This document shows positions 8,403 through 19,800 of a stretch of 64,000 nt of DNA, piece by piece. The translations under genes were made by a program, and so were the position numbers. Each line of letters begins with the position of its first letter. Position 1 is the stretch's first letter. This DNA comes from Streptomyces sp. ALI-76-A (GTDB taxonomy: Bacteria > Actinomycetota > Actinomycetes > Streptomycetales > Streptomycetaceae): contig NZ_JASVWB010000003.1 in NCBI RefSeq assembly GCF_030287445.1, positions 124,001-188,000 of the forward strand, written 5' to 3'. Under the pieces are notes generated by a model. The model saw nothing but the letters and a program-made list of their open reading frames with translations, did not search any database and was not told the origin of the DNA.

Positions 8403-8475
8403 CGGCGGGCACGGTCCTCCCCTGTGGTGATCATCGCGTGCGGCACTTGGTGATCACCGGAAGCCGTGCCCGCCG
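8403..8475. repeat. Nested palindromic element, copy B (inverted relative to copy A)
   Basis: Outer arms CGGCGGGCACGG (8403-8414) and CCGTGCCCGCCG (8464-8475) pair perfectly. Inner arms GGTGATCA (8426-8433) and TGATCACC (8451-8458) also pair perfectly. The long spacer is on the left here and on the right in copy A (4843-4917), and spacer words match as reverse complements (CAGGGAG against CAGGGGAG), so the two copies face each other. They enclose both methyltransferases and the P450. Confidence 0.7.
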
Positions 8476-8650
8476 GCGTACCCGCCACCCGCCATGGACC
8501 GCCCACCACCGCCGACTCGGGAACTCCCGCCCGCACCGGCCACTTCGGGTCGGCCGTGAGAACGAACGGGTGGGGCCGCGCCCACGGCTCACTCGAGGGG
8601 AATCGCGCCACCCGCGCGGTCCTTCCCCCTCGGGACGGGGGACGGCCGGG

Positions 8651-9268
8651 CTACTGGGCCAGCTTCTCGAGGGTCTCGTACGCGTTCGCGATGGAGGCTT
8701 CGGCCAGCGGCTTGAACTGCGCCATCTGCGGGGCCACGGTGGCCATCGTGAGTTCGGCGGTCACGAACGTCAGGTCGTCGCCGAGGCCGATCGCCCCGAG
8801 GATCGCCTTCAGGTACGTCTGCTGGTAGTCGAAGGCCTCGCGCGGCGTGCCGGGAGCGTAGGAGCCGCCCCGCGACAGCACGGCGACGACCTTCTTCCCG
8901 CTGAGCGGGCTGGGAGACGCCAGGTGGCCGGGGTGGACGATGCGGTCCAGCCACGCCTTGAGCGTCGACGGGATCGTGAAGTTGTGCATGGGGACGCCGA
9001 GGACGATCACGGACGCGTCGAGCACCTCCTGGGTGATCGCCGCGGTGAGTTCGCGCTCCTGCGCGCTCTGACCGTCCTCGGTGTCCGGGTAGGTGAGCGC
9101 CTGGTGCACGGGCTCGGTGATGTGCGGGACCGGCTGGGCCGCGACATCGCGGTAGACGTACCCCCCGCCCGGGTGTTTGTCGCGCCACTCTTCGGCGAAA
9201 TAGGCCGACAGCCGCCTCGACACGGATTCAGTACCGAGACTCGAATCGACATGCAGAAGGTGCGGCAT
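8651..9268 (-). CDS. azoR: FMN-dependent NADH:quinone oxidoreductase / azoreductase
   Basis: A 205-residue flavodoxin-fold protein of normal AzoR length. The N-terminal LHVDSSLG phosphate loop, the PMHNFTIPSTLKAWLDRI segment (FMN contact, AzoR signature) and SRGGSY motif are all present. The family moves two electrons from NADH to quinones through FMN; azo reduction is a side activity. The start ATG at 9268 has AAGGGGAT upstream. It is transcribed away from the P450-PKS operon, sharing the 9269-9651 intergenic region. In a naphthoquinone ansamycin cluster it could keep the product or an intermediate as the hydroquinone, or protect the producer from redox cycling. That link is inference. Confidence 0.88.
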   Translation of the reverse strand: MPHLLHVDSSLGTESVSRRLSAYFAEEWRDKHPGGGYVYRDVAAQPVPHITEPVHQALTYPDTEDGQSAQERELTAAITQEVLDASVIVLGVPMHNFTIPSTLKAWLDRIVHPGHLASPSPLSGKKVVAVLSRGGSYAPGTPREAFDYQQTYLKAILGAIGLGDDLTFVTAELTMATVAPQMAQFKPLAEASIANAYETLEKLAQ

Positions 9269-9651
9269 GCGGGCATCCCCTTAACGGTCGTGAAATGTAG
9301 GTGTGCTCGGCCCGCGACGGTTTTCAATTCGTCGCGACAGCATGGTTCTACGGCCACAATAGGTGAGCCATTGGCGGACCAGCATCCCTCAACCTGGTAG
9401 GTCTCGGGCCGGCGCCCCCCGGCTCACGTGATCGTCGCGCCGCGTTCGCGGAAACGACGGAGCACCGGTCGCGCGCCTCAAGCGGATCTGGATCCGAATT
9501 CAAGGAAACCGCCCGCACTCGACATACGTTTCAGGACCGCTTGAGATTCATGCCCCCTACCGGACCGAGGGGGTGGCCGTCCGCGCTCGCTCGCCTAATG
9601 TGGCTGCGGAGATGTCGGAATGGCGGGCGTGAAAAAGCGGGGAAGGACTCC
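9269..9651. promoter_or_regulatory. Divergent promoter region between azoR and the P450-PKS operon
   Basis: This 383-bp stretch is less GC-rich than its surroundings and must drive azoR leftwards and the long P450-PKS transcript rightwards. An inverted repeat CGCGACG (9313-9319) with CGTCGCG (9330-9336) and an AT-rich ten-base loop lies 45-68 bases upstream of the azoR start, a fitting place for an operator. I see no confident -10/-35 pair. No small gene is evident. GGAAGGA (9640-9646) is the ribosome site of the P450 gene. Confidence 0.55.
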
Positions 9652-10845
9652 ATGAGCGACGCAATCTCCTTCGAGGAACCGTGGGCGCGGACCCATCAGT
9701 TCGACCCTCCCGAGATATTCGACGAGCTGCGGGAAAAGCGGCCGCTCGCGAAAATGGTGTATCCCGACGGACACGTCGGCTGGATCACCGCCAACTACGA
9801 ACTGGCGCGCAAGGTCCTCAGCGACCCGAGGTTCAGCCACAGCACGGAGATAGGCCACTTCCCGGTGACCCACCGCGGACAGGTGATGCCCAATCACCCG
9901 AAGATCCCCGGGATGTTCATCCACATGGACCCGCCGGACCACACCCGCTACCGGCGTCTGCTCACCGCCGAGTTCACCGCCCGCCGGGCGAACCGGCTCA
10001 CCGCGCGGGCCGAGGCGGTGGCCGCCGAGCAGATCGACGTCATGCGTCAGGCCGGCCCGTCCGTGGACCTGGTGGCGAACTTCGCCAAGCCGCTGTCCCT
10101 GCGTGTCCTGTCCGAGCTCGTCGGCCTGCCCTACAGCGAGGTCGACCGCTACGGCCACGCACCGACGCTCCTGCACGACTCGGACGGGGACCCGCAGGAG
10201 GTCGCCGCCGCCATGCAGCAGGCGGTCACCTTCTTCGCCGAGGTCATCGAGCGCCGGCGCACGGAGCCCGAGGACGACCTGATCAGCCGCCTCGTCGCCG
10301 ACGGACAGCTGACCACGGAAGAGCTGTGCAACATCGTCACACTGCTCCTCTTCGCGGGCTACGAGACCACCGAGAGCGCCCTCGCCGTCGGCGTGTTCGC
10401 GCTGCTGCACCACACCGACCAGCTGGCGGCGCTCCGCGCGGACCCGTCGAAACTCGACGCCGCGATCGAGGAACTCCTGCGCTATCTCACCGTCAACCAG
10501 TACGACACGTACCGCACCGCTCTCGAAGACATCGAGCTCAACGGCGAGACGGTCAAGAAGGGCGACAGCGTCACGGTCTCGCTGCCCGCGGCCAACCGCG
10601 ACCCGGCGAAATTCGGGTGCCCCGCCGAGCTGGACATCGACCGCGAGACCTCGGGTCACATGGCGTTCGGCTTCGGCATCCACCAGTGCCTGGGCCAGAA
10701 CCTGGCCCGCGTCCAGCTGCGCGCCGGCTTCTCCGCGCTCCTCCGCGCCTTTCCCGGCCTCCGCCTTGCCATCGATTTCGAAGAAGTGCCGCTGCGGCTC
10801 AAGGGATCCGTCTTCGCGGTGAAGAGCCTGCCCGTCTCCTGGTGA
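9652..10845 (+). CDS. Cytochrome P450 monooxygenase next to loading-module PKS (Rif Orf0-like position)
   Basis: A complete 397-residue P450. The I-helix motif is AGYETT (235-240), the ExxR pair is E274-R277 in EELLRYL, and the haem loop is FGFGIHQCLG with cysteine ligand C346. The start ATG at 9652 follows GGAAGGA; upstream in-frame ATGs lack such a site. The gene ends 31 bases before the PKS, so it is the first gene of the long operon. In the rifamycin cluster a P450 gene (orf0) occupies this same place before rifA. It probably hydroxylates or otherwise oxidises the macrolactam or its aromatic core; the exact position is unknown. Confidence 0.9.
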   Translation: MSDAISFEEPWARTHQFDPPEIFDELREKRPLAKMVYPDGHVGWITANYELARKVLSDPRFSHSTEIGHFPVTHRGQVMPNHPKIPGMFIHMDPPDHTRYRRLLTAEFTARRANRLTARAEAVAAEQIDVMRQAGPSVDLVANFAKPLSLRVLSELVGLPYSEVDRYGHAPTLLHDSDGDPQEVAAAMQQAVTFFAEVIERRRTEPEDDLISRLVADGQLTTEELCNIVTLLLFAGYETTESALAVGVFALLHHTDQLAALRADPSKLDAAIEELLRYLTVNQYDTYRTALEDIELNGETVKKGDSVTVSLPAANRDPAKFGCPAELDIDRETSGHMAFGFGIHQCLGQNLARVQLRAGFSALLRAFPGLRLAIDFEEVPLRLKGSVFAVKSLPVSW

Positions 10846-10876
10846 CTCTCGTTTCTCCGAAAGGATCTGCGGCACT

Positions 10877-13800
10877 GTGCGCACCGACCTCATCAAGCCA
10901 CTTCCTGTCGCCCTCCTGGAGAACGCGACCCGTTTCCCGGAAAAGGTCGCTTTCGAGGACGACCGGCGAGCGGTCACCTACGGGGACCTCGAGGCACGGA
11001 CGCGCAGACTGGCCGGACACCTGGCCCACCTCGGCGTCGAGCACGGTGACCGCGTGGCCATCTGCCTCGGCAACACGGTCTCCACCGTGGAGAGCTACCT
11101 GGCGATCGTGCGCGCCGGCGGCATCGGGGTGCCGCTCAACCCCGCCTCGGCACCGGCCGAGCTGGAGTACCTCCTCGCCGACAGCGGCGCCACGCTGGTC
11201 GTCACCGACCCCGCCGGGGCGCAGCGCATCAGGGCCACGTCGGGCGTGGCGCCCGGGACCGTCCTCCTCGTGACGGGCGGGGTTCCGCACGAGGCGGGCG
11301 CCCACTCGTACGACGCGCTCGCCGACACCGAGCCGCCCGTGCCCGCCAGGGACGATCTCGCCCTGGACGACGTGGCCTGGATGTTCTACACGTCGGGGAC
11401 GACCGGCCGGCCCAAGGGCGTCCTGTCGACGCAGCGCAACTGCCTGTGGTCCGTCGCCAACTGCTACCTGCCGATCCCGGGTCTCACCGACCAGGACCGG
11501 GTGCTGTGGCCGCTGCCGCTCTTCCACAGCCTCTCGCACATCGCGTGCGTGCTGTCCGTCACCGTCGCCGGCGCCAGCGCCCGGCTCCTGGACGGCGCCT
11601 TCGCCGAGGACGTCATGGGGGCGCTCCGCGACCACGACTCCACCTTCCTGGCCGGCGTCCCCACCACCTACCACCACCTGGTGGCGGCCGCCCGGGACAG
11701 CGGCTTCTCCGCGCCGAGCCTGCGCATCGGCCTGGTCGGCGGCGCGGTCACCGGATCCGGCCTGCACCGCGACGTCGAGGAGACCTTCGGGGTCCCGCTG
11801 GTCGACGCCTACGGTTCCACCGAGACCTGCGGCGCCATCACCATCAACCCGCCGGACGGCGCCCGGGTCGACGGTTCCTGCGGCCTGCCCGTGCCGGGCG
11901 TCGGGGTCCGCATCGTGAACCCGGACACGGGAGCCGACGTCCCCGCCGGACAGGAGGGGGAGGTCTGGGTCAGCGGGCCGAACGTCATGGTCGGCTACCA
12001 CAACAGCCCCGAGACGACCGCGGAGGCGGTCCGGGACGGCTGGTTCCGGACCGGAGACCTGGCCCGATGCGACGACGCCGGTTACTTCACCATCTGCGGC
12101 CGGATCAAGGAACTCGTCATCCGCGGCGGCGAGAACATCCACCCCGAGGAGGTCGAGGCGGTCCTGCGCACCGTCGAGGGCGTCGCGGACGCGGCGGTCG
12201 CCGGCGCACCGCACGACACCCTCGGCGAAGTACCGGTCGCCTATGTGATCCCGGGCCCCACCGGGTTCGACCCCGCCACGCTGCTGGCCCGGTGCCGCGA
12301 ACAGCTCTCCGCCTACAAGGTGCCGGAGCGGATCCACGAGGTCACGAGCATCCCCCGGACCGCGTCGGGCAAGATCAAGCGAGGTCTTCTGGCCGAACAG
12401 CCGAGCCGCCTGCGGTACGAGGCGCAGACCGGGGCGCCCGCTCGGCGGGCCGAGCCGGACGAGGCCGCCGCCGCAGCCCTGCGGGGCCGGCTGTCCGCGA
12501 TGGAGGAGCGCGCGCGACAGGCCCTCCTGGAGGACCTGGTCCGCACGCAGACCGCCGAGGTGCTCCAGCAGGCCGGGCCCGAACTGGTCCCGGCCGGCCG
12601 TGCCTTCCGCGACCTGGGGCTCACCTCGATGGCCGTCGTCGCCCTGCGCAACCGGCTGACGGAGCAGACCGGACTGCGGCTGCCCACCACCGTCGCCTTC
12701 GACCACCCCACCCCGGAGGCCCTCGCGGCCTTCCTGCGGTCCGAACTCCTCGGCGACCCGAGGCCGGCACCCGCCACCGAACCGGTCAGGGCCGCCGACC
12801 CCGACGAGCCGCTCGCCATCGTGGGCATGGCGTGCCGGCTGCCGGGCGGTGTCTCCTCGCCCGAGGAACTGTGGCAACTGGTCGCCGACGGCCGCGACGC
12901 CGTCAGCGACTTCCCCGACGACCGTGGCTGGGACCTGGAGGGCCTCTACCACCCGGACCCCGGCCACGCCGGCACGTCGTACACCGGCCAGGGCGGCTTC
13001 CTGCGGGACGCGGGCCTTTTCGACGCGGGCCTCTTCGGGATCTCGCCGCGTGAGGCGCTGGCGATGGACCCGCAGCAGCGGCTGCTCCTGGAGTCGTCGT
13101 GGGAGGCGCTGGAGCGGGCGGGCATCGATCCGCTCTCGCTGAAGGGCGCCGATGTCGGAGTCTTCTCCGGCCTGTTCGGCCAGGGGTACGGGACCGGTGC
13201 GGTCCCGCCGGAGGTGGAGGGCTTCGCGAGCACGGGGCTGGCGTCGAGTGTGGCGTCGGGCCGGGTGTCGTACGTCCTCGGCTTCGAAGGTCCTGCCGTG
13301 TCCGTGGACACGGCCTGCTCGTCCTCTCTGGTGGCCATGCACCTCGCGGCGCAGGCGCTGCGGCAGGGCGAGTGCTCGATGGCGCTCGCCGGCGGCGTGG
13401 CGGTGATGGCGACCCCCGACCACTTCGTCGAGTTCTCCCGGCAGCGGGCGTTGTCCGCCGACGGCCGCTGCAAGGCGTTCGCGGACGCCGCGGACGGCAC
13501 GGGCTGGGCCGAGGGTGTGGGTGTCGTGGTCCTGGAACGCCTGTCGGTGGCGCGGGAGCGCGGGCACAGGGTGCTGGCGGTCCTGCGCGGCAGCGCGGTG
13601 AACCAGGACGGCGCGTCCAACGGCCTCACCGCCCCGAGCGGTCCCTCGCAGCAGCGGGTGATCCGCAAGGCGCTGGCCAACGCGGGGCTGTCCCCGGCCG
13701 ACGTGGATGTGGTGGAGGCCCACGGCACCGGTACGGCTCTGGGCGATCCGATCGAGGCGCAGGCGCTGCTGGCCACCTACGGCCGGGGACGCGATCCTCA

Positions 13801-16800
13801 ACAGCCTTTGTGGCTCGCGTCGTTGAAGTCGAACGTCGGTCATACGCAGGCCGCCGCGGGTGTGGCCGGTGTGATCAAGATGGTGCAGGCGCTGCGGCAC
13901 GAGATGCTGCCCAAGACGCTGCACGTGGATGCGCCGACGACGCAGGTGGACTGGTCCGCGGGCGCGGTGGAGCTGCTGACGGAGGCGCGGGAGTGGCCGC
14001 GGGGCGGTCGTCCGCGCCGGGCGGGGGTGTCGGCGTTCGGTGTCAGTGGGACGAACGCGCATCTGATTTTGGAGGAGGCGCCTGCCGAGGCGGCTGTGCC
14101 CGTCGCGGGGGCACCTGGTGGTGCGGTGCCGTTGGTGGTGTCGGCGCGGAGCGAGGTTTCGCTGGCGGGGCAGGCCGAGCGGCTCGCGGCGTTCGTCGGG
14201 GAAGCCGATCAGGTGCCGCTCGCGTCGGTGGCCGGTGCGCTGGTCTCCGGCCGGGCGTTGCTGGGTGAGCGTGCGGTGATCGTGGCCGGGTCGGGTGCGG
14301 AGGCGGCGGCCGGGCTGGGTGCGCTGGCGCGCGGTGAGGGCGCGCCGGGTGTGGTCACGGGCAGTGCCGGTTCGCCGGGCAAGGTCGTGTGGGTGTTCCC
14401 GGGTCAGGGTTCCCAGTGGGCCGGTATGGGGCGGGAGTTGCTGGACTCGTCGCCGGTCTTCGCGGAGCGGATCGCGGAGTGCGCGGCTGCCCTTGAGTCG
14501 TTCGTCGACTGGTCGCTGATCGACGTGCTGCGCGGTGACGCCGAGCCGGAGCTGTTGGACCGGGTGGATGTGCTGCAACCCGCCAGCTTCGCGGTGATGG
14601 TGGGTCTGGCGTCCGTGTGGTCCTCGGTGGGTGTGCTGCCGGACGCGGTCCTGGGCCATTCGCAGGGTGAGATCGCGGCGGCGTGTGTGTCCGGGGTGCT
14701 GTCGCTGGAGGACGCGGCACGCGTGGTGGCCCTGCGGAGCCAGGCCATCGCCGGCCGACTGGCGGGACGTGGCGGTATGGCGTCGGTCGCCCTGAGCGAG
14801 AGTGAGGCGGTCGTCCGTCTGGGGCGTTGGGCGGACCGGGTCGAGGTGGCGGCGGTCAACGGACCGGCGTCGGTGGTGATCGCGGGCGATGCTCAGGCGT
14901 TGGACGAGGCGCTGGACGCGTTGGCCGCCGATGGTGTGCGGGTGCGGCGGGTGGCGGTGGATTACGCCTCGCACACCCGGCATGTGGAGGACATCCGCGA
15001 CACGCTCGCCGAGACGCTGGCGGAGGTGAGTGCCCAGGCGCCGGTGGTGCCGTTCTACTCGACCGTCACCGGCGCGTGGATCGAGGACGCCGGGATCCTG
15101 GACGGCGATTACTGGTATCGCAACCTGCGCGGCCAGGTGGGCTTCGGCCCGGCCGTCGCCGAGCTGATCCGCCAGGGTCACCGGGCCTTCATCGAGGTCA
15201 GCGCGCACCCGGTGCTGGTCCAGCCGATCACCGAGACCGTCTACGAGGCAGACGGCGAAGTGGACGCGGTGGTGACCGGTTCCCTGCGCCGCGAGGAGGG
15301 CGGTCTGCGTCGACTCCTCGCCTCCATGGCCGAGCTGTTCGTGCGCGGCGTGCCGGTGGACTGGAGCCGTGTCCTGCCGGCCGGGGCGGCCACGTCGGCC
15401 GGCGTGGACCTGCCGACGTACGCCTTCGACCACCAGCACTACTGGCTCCGGTCGACCGGGACCGCCACGGACGCGACCTCCCTCGGGCTCGCCGGTGCCG
15501 ATCACCCGCTGCTCGGCGCGGTGGTCAGCATGCCGAACTCGGGTGGTCTCATGGCCACGTCGAGGTGGTCGCTCAGGACGCACCCGTGGCTTGCGGACCA
15601 CCTGCTGTCCGACGTCGTCGTCGTGCCGAACGCCGCCCTGGTCGAGCTGTCCATCCGGCTCGGCGACCTGGCCTCCGCGCCCGTTCTCGACGAACTGACC
15701 GTCGACCTGCCCGTGGTGCTGCCGCAGCACGGCAGCCGCAGTGTCCAGGTCGTCGTCGGCGAGCCCGACGAGGCACAGCGGCGGACGGTGGAGGTCTACT
15801 CCCGTGCCGCGGACGCCCCGTTGGACGCGGAGTGGACCCGGCACGCGCACGGCACGCTGACGCCCGCCCTCACCCGTGAGGTGCCCGCGGACACCGAGCC
15901 GGACGGCGAGGTCACCGAAGTCGCCCTGGACGGTGCCGCTCCGCGGGACGCCGACCGGTACGGGGTGCACCCGACACTCCTCGACGCCGCCGTCCGTACG
16001 GTCGTCCCGGGCGGCATGCTCCCGTCCGTGTGGACCGGGGTGTCCCTGCTCGCGTCGGGCGCCACCGCCCTGCACGTGCGTGCGGACGGCACGTCCCTGA
16101 TGCTCACCGACCCCACCGGACAACCCGTCATGACCGTCGGGAGCGTTCGCGGAACGGTGTTCTCTCCCGAACAGGCCGGGGTCGCCGGTGCGTCGCCGCA
16201 CGATTCCCTGTTCCGTGTCGACTGGACGCGGCTGCCGCTGCCCGCCGTGGACCGCGCCCTCGCCATCGTGTCCGTCGTGAGCGGCGAGGAGGTCGCCGCC
16301 GTGACCGGGGCGGACACGTCCGCCCCCGACGTCCTGCTCTACGACGCCCGGGCCGTGCCCGCGGCGGGCGACCCTCGCACGGCGGTCGGCGCCGCCCTCG
16401 CCGTCCTGAAGGCGTGGCTGACGGAACCCGCTCTGGAGGAAACCCGGCTGGCCGTGGTCACCGGGGACTGCGACGAGCTCGGCGCGGCCGCGGTGTGGGG
16501 TCTGGTGCGCTCGGCGCAGTCGGAGCACCCGGGGCGGATCGTCCTCGCGGACCTCGACGACGACTCCCGGTCCGTCCTGCCGGCCGTGGTCTCCAGTGGC
16601 GAACCGCAGCTGAGGATGCGCGGCGGCGTCGCGGAAGTGCCCCGCCTCGCCCGGGTGCGCGGCGCGGCCGCCGCGACCGGGCCGCGTCCGCGCCCGCTCG
16701 ACCCCGACGGCACCGTACTGATCACCGGCGGCACCGGAACGCTCGGTGCGCTGACGGCACGGCACCTGGTCACCGCGTACGGCATCCGCCACCTCGTCCT

Positions 16801-19800
16801 GGCCAGCCGTGGCGGGCACGCCCCGCACCTGCACGACGAGCTGACCGCGCTGGGCGCGTCCGTCACCGTCGCCGCCTGCGACACCTCGGACCGGGCCCAG
16901 GTCGAGGCGCTGCTGCGGGCGATACCGGCCGCGCATCCGCTGACCGCCGTCGTGCACTCCGCGGGCGTCCTGGACGACGGAGTGCTCACCGAGCTGACCC
17001 CGGAACGGGTCGACACCGTGCTGCGGCCCAAGATCGACGCGGCGCTGCATCTGCACGAACTGACCCGGGACCTGGACCTCGCCGCGTTCGTGCTGTTCTC
17101 CTCCGCCGCGGGTGTCCTCGGCAACCCCGGGCAGGGCAACTACGCCGCGGCCAACGCCGCTCTGGACGCCCTGGCACGACAGCGGCACCGGCTCGGCCTG
17201 CCGGCGGTGTCCCTCGCCTGGGGCTACTGGTCGACGGTCAGCGCCATGACCGGGCACCTGGGCGCCGCGGACCTCAGACGCAACCAGCGCATCGGCATGG
17301 GCGGCCTCACCGACACCGAGGGCATGGCCCTCCTGGACGCCGCCCTGACCACCGACACGGGCACGGACGGCACGCTGGTGGCGGCGAAGTTCGATGTGAC
17401 GGCCCTGCGCGCCGCGGCGGCCGACGGCCCGCTGCCGGCGCCGCTGCGCTCGCTCGCGCCGGCGGCCCGGCCGACGGTCCGGGCCACCGCCCCGTCCGGG
17501 CGGGGACCGGCAGCGGAGCGCCTCGCCGGGCTGAGCGACACGGAGCAGACCGAGGCCCTGGTCGAGCTGGTGCGGCGGCATGCCGCCGAGGTCCTGGGGC
17601 ACGGCTCCGCCGACCCCGTCCGCGCCGACCGGACGTTCAAGGACGCCGGCTTCGACTCGCTGACCGCGGTGGAACTGCGCAACCGGCTGGTCGCCGCGAC
17701 CGGGCTCACCCTCTCCCCGGCGGTGATCTTCGACTATCCGAAGCCGGTGCTGCTCGCCGGGCATCTGCGCACCAAGCTCTTCGGCGGCCGGGACCGGGAT
17801 CCGGCCGGGCCCGCCGCCTCCGGGGTCAGTGACGAGCCGATCGCGATCGTGTCGATGGCGTGCCGCTTCCCCGCCGGGGTGCACAGCCCGGAGGACCTCT
17901 GGCGGGTGGTCGCCGACGGCGTCGACGTCGTCACCGAGTTCCCCGACGACCGCGGCTGGGACACCGACCGGCTCTTCGACCCGGACCCCGACCACGCCGG
18001 CACCACCTATGTGCGGCACGGCGCCTTCCTCGACGACGCCGCCGGGTTCGACGCCGCCTTCTTCGGCATCTCACCGAACGAGGCGCTGGCGATGGACCCG
18101 CAGCAGCGACTGCTGCTGGAGACGTCCTGGGAGGCCCTGGAGCGGGCGGCGATCGACCCGACGAGCCTGGCCGGGGAGGACGTCGGCGTGTTCGTCGGCG
18201 TCAACAGCCACGACTACAGCGTGCGCATGCACCAGGCGTCCGGCGTCGAGGGCTTCCGTCTCACCGGTGGATCGGGCGCCGTCACCTCCGGCCGTATCGC
18301 CTACCACCTCGGTCTCGAAGGGCCCGCCGTCACGGTCGACACCGCCTGCTCCTCCTCACTGGTGGCCCTGCACATGGCGGCGCAGGCGCTGCGGCAGGGC
18401 GAGTGCACCATGGCCCTGGCCGGCGGCGTGATGGTGATGGGCACCGTCGAGACGTTCGTCGAGTTCTCCCGGCAGCGCGGCCTCGCGCCCGACGGCCGGT
18501 GCAAGGCGTTCGCGGACGGCGCGGACGGCACCGGCTGGTCCGAGGGCGCCGGGCTGCTCCTGGTGGAGCGGCTCTCCGACGCCCGCCGCCGCGGTCACCG
18601 GGTGCTGGCCGTGGTCCGCGGGTCGGCCGTGAACCAGGACGGCGCGTCGAACGGCCTGACCGCGCCGAACGGTCCCGCGCAGCAGCGGGTGATCCGCAAG
18701 GCGCTCGCCGCCGCCGGGCTCGACACGGCCGACGTGGACGCCGTGGAGGCGCACGGCACGGGCACCACGCTCGGCGACCCGATCGAGGCGGAGGCACTGC
18801 TCGCGACGTACGGCCAGGACCGGGATCCGCGACAGCCCCTGTGGCTCGGCTCCGTGAAGTCGAACCTCGGTCACACCCAGGCCGCGGCGGGCGTCGCCGG
18901 TGTGATCAAGATGGTCATGGCGATGCGGCACGGTGTGCTGCCCCGAACGCTGCACGTCGACCGGCCGTCGGCCGGCGTCGACTGGTCGGCGGGCGCCGTG
19001 GAGCTGCTGACCGAGGCCCGCGACTGGACTCCGGACGGCCGCCCGCGCCGGGCCGGGGTGTCCTCCTTCGGTATCGGCGGCACCAACGCGCACGTCATCC
19101 TCGAGGAAGCGCCGGTCCCCGAGGAAGCGCCGGTTCGCGAGCAACTCCCCGACGGGACCGCACCCGTGCTGGTCCCGGTGTCCGCGCGGACCGCGGCCGG
19201 GCTGCGCGGCCAGGCCGACCGGCTCGCCCGCTTCCTCGACGAGCGGCCCGACGTACCTGTCCCCGACGCCGCACACGCGCTCGCCACCGCGCGCGCCCAC
19301 CTCGGCCACCGCGCCGTCGTCCTGGCGTCCGACCGGCGGCAGCTCGCCGCCGACCTCACCGCCTTCGCGCAGGGCACACCGAACCCCACCGTCGTCACCG
19401 GCACCCCGGCCACCGGCAAACTGGCCGTCCTCTTCACCGGCCAGGGCAGCCAGTGGGCCGGCATGGGCCGCGAACTCGCGGACACGTTCCCGGTCTTCCG
19501 GGACGCCTTCGACGCCGCGTGCGCCGCCGTCGACGTCCACCTGGCCGGGCACGCGGCACACCCGCTGCGCGAGGTCGTCCTCGCCGCACCGGGTACGCCC
19601 GAGGGCGAACTGCTCGACCGGACCATGTACACCCAGGGCGCCCTGTTCGCCCTGGAGACCGCCCTGTTCCGGCTCTTCGAGTCCTGGGGAGTGCGGCCGG
19701 ACCTCCTTGCCGGGCACTCGGTCGGGGAGATCACCGCCGCGCACGTCTCCGGAGTCCTCGACCTGCGGCAGGCCGCCGAACTCGTCGCCGCGCGCGGCCG

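Larger units (their letters stand above)
7910..8650. other. 741-bp non-coding region with palindromes
   Basis: It separates the 5' end of the minus-strand P450 from the 3' end of the azoreductase and should hold the P450 promoter. No frame here has a recognisable product. It contains an 8-bp inverted repeat (ACAGCGCG at 8124-8131 with CGCGCTGT at 8140-8147), a 16-bp palindrome (8189-8204), palindromic element B (8403-8475) and a short hairpin TCCCCC/GGGGGA (8624-8642) just past the azoreductase stop that could end that transcript. Confidence 0.55.

Noticed and set aside
8190..8460. A small gene between the P450 and azoR
   Set aside because: No frame has a start with a ribosome site and a believable protein composition; the region is rich in palindromes instead.
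9490..9501. Adjacent BamHI and EcoRI sites suggesting a cloning scar
   Set aside because: The flanks are continuous with natural intergenic DNA and no vector sequence is seen; two six-base sites can meet by chance.
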